A stretch of DNA of 11,175 nt from Oscillospiraceae bacterium (GCA_016295225.1 JAEDLP010000056.1:1-11175), one strand, 5' to 3'. Numbered from the stretch's first letter, positions 1 through 6,303 are shown. Numbers and translations are program-made. Notes: generated from the letters alone by a model not told the origin.

Positions 1-1176
1 TACGACATCATCTTCTTCTGGGTGGCCCGGATGATCTTCTCCGGCTGCGAGCAGACCAAGAAGACCCCCTTCCACACCGTCTTCATCCACGGCCTGGTCC
101 GAGACGACAAGGGCCGCAAGATGTCTAAGTCCCTGGGCAACGGCATCGACCCCCTGGAGATGGCCGAGCAGTACGGCGCCGACGCCCTGCGCTTTAACCT
201 GATCACCGGCAACAGCCCCGGCAACGACATGCGCTTCTACACCGAGCGCTGCGAGGCCATGCGCAACTTCGCCAACAAGATCTGGAACGCCTCCCGCTTC
301 CTGATGATGAACCTGACCATCGAGGAGAACGCCCTGCCAGAGAAGCTGGAGCTGGAGGACAAGTGGATTCTGTCCAAGCTGAACACCGTCATCGCCGAGG
401 TCACCGAGAACATGGATCACTACGAGCTGGGTGTGGCCGCCCAGAAGATCTATGACTTTATCTGGGACACCTACTGCGACTGGTATATCGAGATGACCAA
501 ATCCCGCCTCCAGGGCGAGGACGAGGCCGCCAAGGTCCAAGCCCAGCAGGTTCTGTGCTATGTCCTCACCGACATTCTGAAGCTGCTGCACCCCTTCATG
601 CCCTTCCTCACCGAGGAAATCTGGCAGGCTCTGCCCCACGAGGCCAACTGCGAGAAGAAGTTCCTGATGCTCCAGCAGTGGCCGGAATACCGGGCTGACC
701 TGGCCTTCCCCCAGGAGGAGAAGGCCGTGGAGATGCTGATGGACGCCGTCAAGGCCGTCCGTGCCCGCCGTTCCGAGATGAACGTGCCCCCCTCCAAAAA
801 AGCCCATCTGACCATCGCTACCGCCGAGGGCGAGATCTTCACCGCCGGCATCCCCTTCCTCAAGCGCCTGGGCTACGCCAGCGACGTATCCGTGGTGGCC
901 CAGAAGGAAGAAACCAAGGGCGAGGTCACCGTGGTCACCCATGTGGCCAAAATCTCCATGCCTCTGGCTGAGCTGGTGGACCTGGAGAAGGAGAAGGCCC
1001 GCATCGCCAAGGAGCTGAAGAAGACCCGCGGCAACCTGGAGCAGATCACCAAGAAGCTCTCCAACCCCGGCTTCCTGGCCAAGGCCCCCGAAAACGTGGT
1101 GAACGCCGAGAAAGAGCGCGCCGAAAAGCTGGCCGCCCTCGTCGCACAGCTGGAGGAGCAGGAGAAGAACCTGTAA
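1..1176 (+). CDS. valS: Valine--tRNA ligase, C-terminal part (5' end outside window)
   Basis: This is the 3' portion of a class I aminoacyl-tRNA synthetase that charges tRNA-Val with valine in the cytoplasm. The frame is open from base 1, so the gene starts upstream; about 391 residues are present of a protein that is usually about 880. The class I signature KMSKS, which binds ATP in the adenylation step, is encoded at 118-132 and followed by SLGNG. Next comes the helical anticodon-binding domain, with an NKIWNASRF segment and a conserved W-x-x-TYCDWYIE stretch. The last ~70 residues are the charged, heptad-like C-terminal arm typical of ValRS, which contacts the tRNA. A rho-independent terminator follows 25 bases after the stop. 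The downstream neighbour is a sigma factor with its own ribosome binding site, so valS is probably the last gene of its unit. Recognition is firm: the motifs and their order match ValRS rather than IleRS or LeuRS. Confidence 0.97.
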   Translation, partial: YDIIFFWVARMIFSGCEQTKKTPFHTVFIHGLVRDDKGRKMSKSLGNGIDPLEMAEQYGADALRFNLITGNSPGNDMRFYTERCEAMRNFANKIWNASRFLMMNLTIEENALPEKLELEDKWILSKLNTVIAEVTENMDHYELGVAAQKIYDFIWDTYCDWYIEMTKSRLQGEDEAAKVQAQQVLCYVLTDILKLLHPFMPFLTEEIWQALPHEANCEKKFLMLQQWPEYRADLAFPQEEKAVEMLMDAVKAVRARRSEMNVPPSKKAHLTIATAEGEIFTAGIPFLKRLGYASDVSVVAQKEETKGEVTVVTHVAKISMPLAELVDLEKEKARIAKELKKTRGNLEQITKKLSNPGFLAKAPENVVNAEKERAEKLAALVAQLEEQEKNL

Positions 1177-1198
1177 CAGCAAAAACGGATTCGAGCAC

Positions 1199-1243
1199 AA
1201 AGGACCCTTCCCGCCCGCCGGGAAGGGTCCCTTTCTGTTTTTT
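1199..1243 (+). terminator. Rho-independent terminator of valS
   Basis: A perfect 12-bp stem (GGACCCTTCCCG at 1202-1213 with 1219-1230) closes a 5-base loop and is followed by a T-rich run interrupted by a C and a G up to 1243. It lies 25 bases beyond the valS stop codon and separates valS from the sigma-factor gene. Confidence 0.92.
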
Positions 1244-1314
1244 CATGCGTTTGTGACAAATCCCACCTTGAAATCATCTATTTAATAGAAACCCATCTCC
1301 GGAGGTGACGCCCC

Positions 1315-1833
1315 ATGCTTCCCATGCTGCTGACTGGCTTGGAAACACCCCAGAACAAGGCCTGGTTCATCCTGTTCTATGAGGCCAACAAGACCAGGCT
1401 GTACCGCTACGCCCTGGCTTTGCTCCACGATCCCACCCAGGCGGAGGACGCCCTGCAAACCGCCTGGCTGTCCTGCGTCCAGCACGCGGAGACCTTCTTC
1501 CAGATCCCGGCCAACAAGCGCCTTGCCTGGATGCGGGTGGTGGTGAAAAACGCCGCCTTTTCCCTGCACAATAAGGAAACCCGGTACACGGCTCTGGACC
1601 CGGACTGGGACCTTCCCGCCCAGGACGACAGCGGCCACAGGGACATTGTGGAGATCATCCGCGCCATGCCGCCCCAATACCGAAGTATTCTGGAACTGAA
1701 ATTCGTGCTGGAGTGGAGCGACCAAGCCATCGCCAGCCATCTGGGACTGTCCCCCGGGGCGGTCCGCACCCGGATCTGGCGGGGGCGCAAGCTTCTCCAG
1801 GAAACACTCATCAAGGAGGGATACCAACCATGA
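1315..1833 (+). CDS. RNA polymerase sigma factor, ECF type (copy 1)
   Basis: A 172-residue protein with the two-domain layout of extracytoplasmic-function sigma factors. Sigma-2 lies at about residues 18-75 (FYEANKTRLYRYAL start, core-binding and -10 recognition), followed by a variable linker. Sigma-4 is at about 112-165, with a helix-turn-helix that includes ILELKF and the basic end TRIWRGRKLLQE that reads the -35 element. The ATG at 1315 has a strong GGAGGTG site at 1301-1307. The stop TGA overlaps the ATG of the next gene (ATGA), the usual layout of a sigma factor translationally coupled to its anti-sigma factor. It is a close paralogue of the sigma factor at 3477-4004: an ungapped hand alignment gives about 94 identities in 170 positions. 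Such factors typically control envelope or antimicrobial-stress genes and their own operon. The regulon cannot be read from this window, and I see no confident promoter between 1244 and 1300. Confidence 0.9.
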   Translation: MLPMLLTGLETPQNKAWFILFYEANKTRLYRYALALLHDPTQAEDALQTAWLSCVQHAETFFQIPANKRLAWMRVVVKNAAFSLHNKETRYTALDPDWDLPAQDDSGHRDIVEIIRAMPPQYRSILELKFVLEWSDQAIASHLGLSPGAVRTRIWRGRKLLQETLIKEGYQP

Positions 1834-2480
1834 AGAATCTGTCCCAGGAAGAACGCCTGCTTCGCCGGGCTCTCCTCCGGGCCGCAGAGGCCGACGACGC
1901 CCAGCGCCTGGCCGACGCCCCGGAGCCTCCCCCCTTTTCCCCGGCTTACCAGAAGTGGGAACGAAGATTTCTGAAAAATCCCGCCCACCTGGCCAAAAAG
2001 GTCCACCGCCCCCGGTGGCAGAAGGCTCTGCACACCGCGGCCTGCTTCCTGCTGATCCTGGGTCTGATGGGCGGCACTGTCCTGATTGCCAGCCCCTCTG
2101 CCCGGGCCGCGGTGGCGGACTATATGGGCTATGAGGTCGTCGGCTTCGACTTTCCTTCCCAGGATTTGACTATTCAGCTCAGCGGTGTGGGCAGCGGGTT
2201 CTACACCAGTTCGCTTTTCACCTGTGTCGAAGAAAACGGAAACGCCCTGCGCTATTCCTTCCAGAACAACGGGACCGACGCCTGCTATGTGTACCTTTCC
2301 AGGTTCCGATGGATTGGCGGACAGAAACGGGCCACTGACCTCATTCTGGTGGAGCCCGGTGAAACCGGAAGCGGGACCTACGAGGACCCCGGAAACGGCA
2401 CCTACTGCGTCCGTATCCAGTCCGAAACGGGGGGCAGCATCAACGGGTCGTTGAGCGTTCTTCAAATCATCAGCGAGTGA
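1830..2480 (+). CDS. Probable membrane anti-sigma factor paired with copy-1 sigma
   Basis: A 216-residue single-pass membrane protein. The ATG at 1830 is chosen because AAGGAGGG (1813-1820) sits nine bases upstream and the start overlaps the sigma stop; longer in-frame readings lie inside the sigma gene. Residues 1-66 are charged and presumably cytoplasmic, including FSPAYQKWERRFLKNP (36-51), a motif shared with the partner of copy 2. A hydrophobic helix at about 68-88 is followed by SPSARA, then an extracytoplasmic part of about 125 residues. That outer part looks beta-rich, has cysteines at 132, 152 and 193, and shows no DUF4367 signature. By position and architecture it should hold the sigma factor at the membrane and release it on an external signal; this role is inferred, since no classical zinc-binding anti-sigma (ZAS) motif is visible. 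A terminator follows about 80 bases after the stop. Confidence 0.75.
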   Translation: MKNLSQEERLLRRALLRAAEADDAQRLADAPEPPPFSPAYQKWERRFLKNPAHLAKKVHRPRWQKALHTAACFLLILGLMGGTVLIASPSARAAVADYMGYEVVGFDFPSQDLTIQLSGVGSGFYTSSLFTCVEENGNALRYSFQNNGTDACYVYLSRFRWIGGQKRATDLILVEPGETGSGTYEDPGNGTYCVRIQSETGGSINGSLSVLQIISE

Positions 2481-2559
2481 ACAAGGCAGATACCCAGGCA
2501 CGACCGCCCTGGTGAAGGAGCAGGAAACTTCCATATGATCCATCCCAACCTGACAACAA

Positions 2560-2599
2560 ACGGACCGCCGCTCAAAAAAAGAGCGGCAGTCCGTTTTTC
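2560..2599 (+). terminator. Terminator between convergent sigma and toxin operons
   Basis: A 14-bp stem with one A-C mismatch (2560-2573 with 2581-2594) has a loop of seven A residues and a TTTTT run ending at 2598. On the minus strand the same hairpin is followed by the weaker tract TTGTTGT, so it may also stop the toxin transcript arriving from the right. Confidence 0.88.
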
Positions 2600-2617
2600 A
2601 GAAAAACGCAACGTGGC

Positions 2618-2629
2618 GGAACCGGTTCC
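2618..2629. repeat. 12-bp perfect palindrome GGAACCGGTTCC
   Basis: A perfectly self-complementary 12-mer directly abuts the toxin stop codon (2630-2632). It could pair as a small hairpin in the toxin mRNA or serve as a protein-binding site. It lies next to a second short inverted repeat (GTTTTT/AAAAAC at 2593-2607). No function is evident. Confidence 0.4.
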
Positions 2630-2935
2630 TTATTTCAGCAGCCATCCATAATCCTGTCGGCAGTCAACAATCCAGTCCACATAGACGGTTCCATCTTTAA
2701 TCTGGTAAAGGATCAGATACCAGTTTTCCACATACAGTTTGTGGTATCTGTTTGCGGGGACATAGGCTTCGTTAAAAAAGGGGTACCGATGCGGGAGTTC
2801 CTGAAGGGAACGAATTTCATCCACCAGACGTTTTTTCAGCTTTGCAGCAGCAGATTGGTTGACCTGGGCAAGAAAGCGGATATGCCTTCCCAGCATTTCT
2901 TTTGCACGGTCAGAAATGATGACCTGATATCTCAT
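2630..2935 (-). CDS. Type II toxin, RelE/ParE family
   Basis: A 101-residue basic protein with the family layout: a beta strand (MRYQVIIS), two helices over about residues 10-47, then a beta sheet at about 63-91. The sheet includes YHKLYV, the YLILYQI strand and the TVYVDWIVD strand, and the protein ends with RQDYGWLL. RelE members are ribosome-dependent mRNA endonucleases and ParE members poison gyrase; the sequence alone does not separate them. The gene lies three bases after the antitoxin stop, with a GAGGAG ribosome binding site inside the end of the antitoxin gene, so the two are co-translated with the antitoxin first. Length and fold pattern fit an intact toxin. It converges on the sigma/anti-sigma operon, and the terminator at 2560-2599 lies between them. 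Confidence 0.88.
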   Translation of the reverse strand: MRYQVIISDRAKEMLGRHIRFLAQVNQSAAAKLKKRLVDEIRSLQELPHRYPFFNEAYVPANRYHKLYVENWYLILYQIKDGTVYVDWIVDCRQDYGWLLK

Positions 2936-2938
2936 CCC

Positions 2939-3205
2939 TTACTCCTCGCTCAGAATCCCATCAAGGAAGGCATCCAGTTCTTCTATCGTACAGCCGGTTC
3001 TTCCCACCGCCCGGTCTTCCTCAACGGCAAGAAGGTTTTCCCGCAGTTGAAGCATTTTTTCACGGCGGGTAAAGCTTTCAATATCCATGACCACCAAATC
3101 TCCCTCACCGTTCTTGGTGAGATACACCGGCTCCATGGATTTTCGGCAAAGTTCAGCGATCTCATTGTAATTCTGCCGGATCGCGGCAGAGGGTCGAATA
3201 TTCAT
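2939..3205 (-). CDS. Type II antitoxin, Phd/YefM family
   Basis: An 88-residue protein with the Phd/YefM pattern. The N-terminal DNA-binding half includes IRPSAAIRQNYNEIAELCR (3-21), then PVYLTKNGEGDLVVMD (26-41), the hallmark 'val-tyr-leu-thr-lys-asn-gly' strand of this family. An acidic C-terminal tail (about 73-88) would wrap and neutralise the toxin. In the family the antitoxin, often with the toxin, represses its own promoter. The ATG at 3203-3205 is supported by AAGGAGGGA just upstream on the minus strand. It is the first gene of a two-gene operon led by the consensus promoter at 3239-3267. Confidence 0.9.
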   Translation of the reverse strand: MNIRPSAAIRQNYNEIAELCRKSMEPVYLTKNGEGDLVVMDIESFTRREKMLQLRENLLAVEEDRAVGRTGCTIEELDAFLDGILSEE

Positions 3206-3238
3206 TGCGCTCCCTCCTTATAGTCAAATTTTAATTTT

Positions 3239-3267
3239 ATTATATGCAAATAATACTACCATGTCAA
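3239..3267 (-). promoter_or_regulatory. Consensus sigma-70/sigma-A promoter of the toxin-antitoxin operon
   Basis: On the minus strand TTGACA (3262-3267), 17 bases of spacer and TATAAT (3239-3244) match the vegetative consensus exactly in both hexamers and spacing. Transcription should start near 3231-3233, leaving a leader of under 30 bases before the antitoxin ATG. A promoter of this strength fits a unit held down by autorepression; I could not identify a convincing operator palindrome. Confidence 0.88.
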
Positions 3268-3417
3268 CAGAAGATTGTGGGCATTTCTCCTCCACTCTCC
3301 TTCCACATAGTATCCAAAACATTTCATCTTATCTTATGCAACCTGCACAAATCTCATTTTCTTCAAAAAATCTGCCAAGAAACCGTTGTCTGAAACGTTT
3401 ATAGGGTGAAAGGGTTC

Positions 3418-3446
3418 TGTAAGACTTTCTTCCCCTGTGTTAGAAT
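3418..3446 (+). promoter_or_regulatory. Possible promoter of the second sigma operon
   Basis: TGT-TAGAAT at 3438-3446 is an extended -10 element (TGn plus five of six matches to TATAAT), 30 bases before the sigma ATG. The -35 position is weak: CTGTAA at 3417-3422 with an 18-base spacer matches only three of six. An alternative is an ECF-type autoregulatory promoter using the GAAAC at 3392-3396, but no matching -10 was found. The rest of the intergenic region (3268-3417) is AT-rich and holds nothing else I can name. Confidence 0.4.
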
Positions 3447-3476
3447 GATAGCAGAATCCCTGCCTGGAGGTACCCC

Positions 3477-4004
3477 ATGCTCCCCATTCTGCTGGCCGCG
3501 CTGGAGACCGAGGCGGAGAAGGCCTTCTTCACCCGGTTCTATCACAAGTACAAAACCGATTTCTACCGCTACGCCCTGTCCATCCTCCAAAATCCTCATC
3601 TGGCGGAGGAGGCAGTCCAGGAGGGGTGGATGAAGTGCGTCAAAAATGCCGGGGACTTCTTCGCGGTGGAGCCCCAAAACCGCAAAGCCTGGATGGTGAT
3701 TGTATTGAAGCGCATCTGTCTGACCATGCTGCGGAAGGAATCCCGTACCACCACCCTGGCCGAGGACTGGGACCTGGCTGCCCCGGACCCCGGGGATCAC
3801 CGGAGAATCGTGGACCTGATCCGGGCCATGCCCGAACGCTATCGCACCATTCTGGAGCTGAAATTTGTCCTGGAGTGGCCCGACAAGGCCATCGCCCGGG
3901 AACTGCAGCTGCCCGTCACCACCGTCAGCACCCGCATCAGCCGGGGACGGAAGCTCTTGCAGGAGCAACTCATCAAGGAGGGATATTGGCATGAACCCAA
4001 ATGA
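3477..4004 (+). CDS. RNA polymerase sigma factor, ECF type (copy 2)
   Basis: A 175-residue ECF-type sigma factor, paralogous to the one at 1315-1833 over its whole length. Sigma-2 covers about residues 18-75 (FYHKYKTDFYRYAL, then AEEAVQEGW and the AWM segment). Sigma-4 covers about 112-165, with the block IRAMPERYRTILELKFVLEW (115-134), of which 17 positions are identical in copy 1, and the basic TRISRGRKLLQE. The ATG is preceded by CTGGAGG (3464-3470). The gene overlaps the next one by 14 bases. Strongest conservation between the copies lies in the -35-reading sigma-4 region, so overlap in promoter recognition is possible, whereas the sigma-2 region differs more. The regulon is not visible; the exported proteins downstream are candidates. 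Confidence 0.9.
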   Translation: MLPILLAALETEAEKAFFTRFYHKYKTDFYRYALSILQNPHLAEEAVQEGWMKCVKNAGDFFAVEPQNRKAWMVIVLKRICLTMLRKESRTTTLAEDWDLAAPDPGDHRRIVDLIRAMPERYRTILELKFVLEWPDKAIARELQLPVTTVSTRISRGRKLLQEQLIKEGYWHEPK

Positions 4005-4689
4005 CCCCATTCGACAGGCCCTCTTGGACGCGGCGGAGGAAGAATTTCTTCTGGCTCTGGCCCACGCCCCAGACGCGCCGGGGTTCTCTGTCAGGTATCA
4101 GGCCTGGGAGGAGAAGTTCCTCCGGGACCCCATCGGATTCTCTAAACGCACCCTGCGGCCGGTTTGGAAGACCGTCCTCCGCTGGGCCGCTTGTTTTTTG
4201 TTGGTGGTATCTCTGTCCCTGGGTACGTTGATGGCAGTCAGTCCCCAGGCCCGGGCATGGGTCGTCTCTTGGGTCACGGAACAATATGAGGACCATGTGA
4301 CCTATCGGTTTCGGGGCGAGGATCTTCCAACGGAAGCCCTGCGGGATTGGGTTCCGACTTATCTGCCGGATGGGTATGAACAGACCGACTATATCGACTT
4401 GGAAAACATGGTCAATATTCTCTATAACAACGATGATCCCTCCATGGAGATTGAGTTTAGCTACCAACTCTTAACGAATGGCAGTGAATACAGCTTAGAT
4501 GACGAACACCACACCCCCTCTCATGTATCCATCCATGGTATGTCCGGTCAGTTCCTAACCGCTACCAATGGAACTCAAAATATGCTGATCTGGTTCGATG
4601 AAGCAAACCAGCATGTGTTTCTTCTCATGTCGCGCCAGTCTCGTGATACTTTAATCCAAATAGCCGAAAGCGTTGTTTTGGTCAAATAG
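3991..4689 (+). CDS. Probable membrane anti-sigma factor with DUF4367 domain
   Basis: A 232-residue single-pass membrane protein partnered with sigma copy 2. The ATG at 3991 is set by AAGGAGGG at 3975-3982 and lies inside the last codons of the sigma gene. The cytoplasmic part (1-62) carries FSVRYQAWEEKFLRDP at 32-47, matching the copy-1 partner. The membrane helix is at about 64-84, followed by SPQARA. The outer part (about 118-231) has the DUF4367 pattern: YLPDGYEQ at 124-131, a central beta region with LIWFDE near 199-204, and the closing IAESV at 224-228. DUF4367 proteins are commonly encoded beside ECF sigma factors in Clostridia and are taken to be membrane sensors or anti-sigma factors; the biochemical role is inferred. 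No T-tailed terminator follows directly, so the transcript may run into the exported-protein genes. Confidence 0.82.
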   Translation: MNPNDPIRQALLDAAEEEFLLALAHAPDAPGFSVRYQAWEEKFLRDPIGFSKRTLRPVWKTVLRWAACFLLVVSLSLGTLMAVSPQARAWVVSWVTEQYEDHVTYRFRGEDLPTEALRDWVPTYLPDGYEQTDYIDLENMVNILYNNDDPSMEIEFSYQLLTNGSEYSLDDEHHTPSHVSIHGMSGQFLTATNGTQNMLIWFDEANQHVFLLMSRQSRDTLIQIAESVVLVK

Positions 4690-4737
4690 CACAAAAAACA
4701 AATTTTCCTAAATTTTTTCAAAAATCTTGCCAAAAAA

Positions 4738-4803
4738 TGACCTCCTGAATGGTTAATTCAAGCGCCTGCTCCGAATCCCTTACCCTAACCAGAAAGGAGG
4801 TCT
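4738..4803 (+). promoter_or_regulatory. Leader hairpin burying a ribosome binding site
   Basis: Two separated stems share one axis. GACCTCCT (4739-4746) pairs with AGGAGGTC (4795-4802), and TGGTTA (4750-4755) pairs with TAACCA (4786-4791). Between them is a symmetric internal loop with GAA on both sides (4747-4749 and 4792-4794), which allows consecutive purine-purine pairs. The right arm contains the Shine-Dalgarno GGAGGT of the gene starting at 4808, so the fold would block translation. The T run at 4803-4807 right after the stem would also permit transcription termination. The apical loop can form a small inner stem (ATTC 4756-4759 with GAAT 4773-4776). The sequence pairing is certain; the regulatory role and any trigger are inferred. 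Confidence 0.5.
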
Positions 4804-4807
4804 TTTT

Positions 4808-5200
4808 GTGAAGACAAAGGTATTGTCCCTGATCATGCTGATGGTACTGGTATTCTCTCTGGGGCTCAGCGCAAGTGCAGCAGAGATTTCTCCCCAGTGG
4901 GATAACAAATTCACTTGCACCCCCACTCTCACATTCTCTGGCATAACGGCAACCTGTTCGGCTTCCATCAAAGCCAACGATAGCACCGCAAAAATCAACG
5001 CAACCATGACGCTGTACCGGATCAACGCCAACGGCAGCCGAACTCAGGTGGCCACCTGGACCAGTCTGACCGGCACCGGTCGCCTGGATGCCAGCCGCTC
5101 CCATTCCCCTGTTGTCTCTGGTTCCACCTACCACTTAGTCATCAGCGGCACCATCGCTGGCAAGCCCTTTAGCGCATACCAGAACAAAACGTGTCCCTAA
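4808..5200 (+). CDS. Small secreted protein of unknown function
   Basis: A 130-residue exported protein starting at GTG, with AAAGGAGGT six bases upstream. Residues 1-25 form a clear signal peptide: lysines at 2 and 4, a hydrophobic core and an ASA/SAA cleavage site around 22-25. The mature ~105 residues are rich in Thr, Ser and Ala in alternating patterns that suggest an all-beta, Ig-like sandwich (TLTFSG, ATCSASIKA, NATMTLYRI, TYHLVISGTI). They carry three cysteines (37, 50, 129), the last next to the C-terminus. It resembles in style the small exported beta-sandwich proteins common in gut Clostridia, but I cannot attach a family name. It precedes two other exported proteins and follows the DUF4367 anti-sigma gene. 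Base composition is intermediate between the GC-rich flanks and the AT-rich genes that follow. Confidence 0.8.
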   Translation: MKTKVLSLIMLMVLVFSLGLSASAAEISPQWDNKFTCTPTLTFSGITATCSASIKANDSTAKINATMTLYRINANGSRTQVATWTSLTGTGRLDASRSHSPVVSGSTYHLVISGTIAGKPFSAYQNKTCP

Positions 5201-5203
5201 CCA

Positions 5204-5225
5204 ATGATTCCCCTTATGGAATTAT
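5204..5225 (+). other. Short intergenic hairpin
   Basis: Eight base pairs, one of them G-U (ATGATTCC at 5204-5211 region with GGAATTAT at 5218-5225), close a six-base loop just after the stop codon of the small secreted protein. There is no T run, so it is more likely a weak processing or stability element than a terminator, and it may be chance. Confidence 0.3.
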
Positions 5226-5257
5226 CTAAGTCCCATTGTCAAAAAAAGGAGTTTATT

Positions 5258-6289
5258 ATGAAAAAGTCTTTTTGTATGTTCCTGTCCATGCTCATATTAG
5301 TGAGTACATGCTCCTCGGCATTCGCATCCGCTTTGCCCCCTGTTGATTCTTCCATTGACAGCAACACTTCCCAGGACAGCACCCTCAACACCGTCCTTAT
5401 TGATTCTGATTCTAATGATCTCTTCTCTACAAAAACCGAGAAACAGGATGACATATTGAAGTATACCATCTCTTTTCCTAGCGCAACAGATCTACAAAGT
5501 TTTGCCACCTCCTCCGTAACTACAACTATTGATGATCAAAATAGGAATTCTAACAATTCGCTTATTGCAAAAGAATATATCTCCTCTCTGAACTTAGCCT
5601 CTTCTGGTTGGAAATGCATTGAAGACGCATGTCTTGAACAATTGGACAGCCTTGCTACTGAATCTGATGGCACTTTAGTTTCCTATTCTGTTTTCGTTCC
5701 TTCTGACGCTACCAGCATTGTTGCCCAACCCACTGCTACTTCTATCGCTAGCTTCGGAACCTATTCTGGCGTTCAGTTCTATTCGAATATTTACTCTTCT
5801 TACACGAAGGAATATAAGAAGAACGCTATCAAAACCCGTGATAAAATTAAAAATTGGGGGAGCGGAGCAATTGATCTCGTTCTCTGTTTCGCATCACCTC
5901 AGGTTACAGTCCCCTTTACCATTATCAAGGCTGCAATGTCGGCACCGAGTTCCTATACCGTAACTGACTCTGCCTATATCGAGTACTATTTCAATCTTAC
6001 TTCTAATTGTAGAGGTATCTACTCTAAGAACACAAACGGTACATATCGCATGTTAACCTCTTCCGAGCAAGGAACCGTTGCTCCTGCTGTTCTTTTCCAT
6101 CCCGTTGATCCCAAATATCCTACCTTGGTACCTAAGAATTTTCCCAAAAAGGCTATTGCCACCTCCAATTATGATAACAAGAATTGGCAACTTCAAGTGG
6201 CATATCATCAGTACAGCAATAACGCTTATGGCAACGATCCTTACAAGATGACGCTTTCTAGTATTGCTCAGTCCGCAACTTGGAAGTAA
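5258..6289 (+). CDS. Secreted protein of unknown function, AT-rich gene
   Basis: A 343-residue exported protein. The ATG at 5258 is preferred over the in-frame ATG at 5204 because AAAAGGAG sits six bases upstream and a signal peptide begins there (MKKSFCMFLSMLILVS, cleavage near AFA-SA at 21-25). The cysteine at 18 does not sit in a proper lipobox. The mature part starts with an acidic, Ser/Asp-rich stretch (28-65). It has four cysteines (120, 125, 210, 251), a basic segment KEYKKNAIKTRDKIKNW (184-200) followed by a Gly/Ala-rich hydrophobic run (201-228), and a Tyr-rich C-terminal region. The hydrophobic run could be a buried or membrane-interacting helix pair. I do not recognise a family. 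The gene is far richer in A/T than its surroundings (15 G+C in 60 bases at 5521-5580), consistent with acquisition from elsewhere. Confidence 0.8.
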   Translation: MKKSFCMFLSMLILVSTCSSAFASALPPVDSSIDSNTSQDSTLNTVLIDSDSNDLFSTKTEKQDDILKYTISFPSATDLQSFATSSVTTTIDDQNRNSNNSLIAKEYISSLNLASSGWKCIEDACLEQLDSLATESDGTLVSYSVFVPSDATSIVAQPTATSIASFGTYSGVQFYSNIYSSYTKEYKKNAIKTRDKIKNWGSGAIDLVLCFASPQVTVPFTIIKAAMSAPSSYTVTDSAYIEYYFNLTSNCRGIYSKNTNGTYRMLTSSEQGTVAPAVLFHPVDPKYPTLVPKNFPKKAIATSNYDNKNWQLQVAYHQYSNNAYGNDPYKMTLSSIAQSATWK

Positions 6290-6303
6290 ATTACTGTACA
6301 TCT

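Noticed and set aside
1251..1286. Possible promoter of the first sigma operon (TTGTGA and TTTAAT)
   Set aside because: TTTAAT is a fair -10 box, but the spacing to TTGTGA is 24 bases and no better -35 box is present.
1282..2543. Long minus-strand open frames opposite the first sigma operon (also opposite the second at 3399-4467)
   Set aside because: They are antisense shadows of well-supported sigma and anti-sigma genes: no ribosome binding sites, no recognisable domains, and Gly/Gln/Pro-rich translations typical of reversed GC-rich coding DNA.
2741..3223. Plus-strand open frame of 160 codons opposite the toxin-antitoxin genes
   Set aside because: It is antisense to two recognisable families with matched ribosome sites and promoter, and has none of its own.
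4727..4757. Possible promoter TTGCCA-N19-GTTAAT ahead of the small secreted gene
   Set aside because: The spacer is long and the -10 matches only four of six, so it is not called. If real, it would exclude the left arm of the leader hairpin from the transcript.
5258..5317. Lipoprotein signal on the 343-residue secreted protein (Cys18)
   Set aside because: The residues before the cysteine are V-S-T; a lipobox needs Gly, Ala or Ser at the last position, and a standard AFA-SA cleavage site follows.
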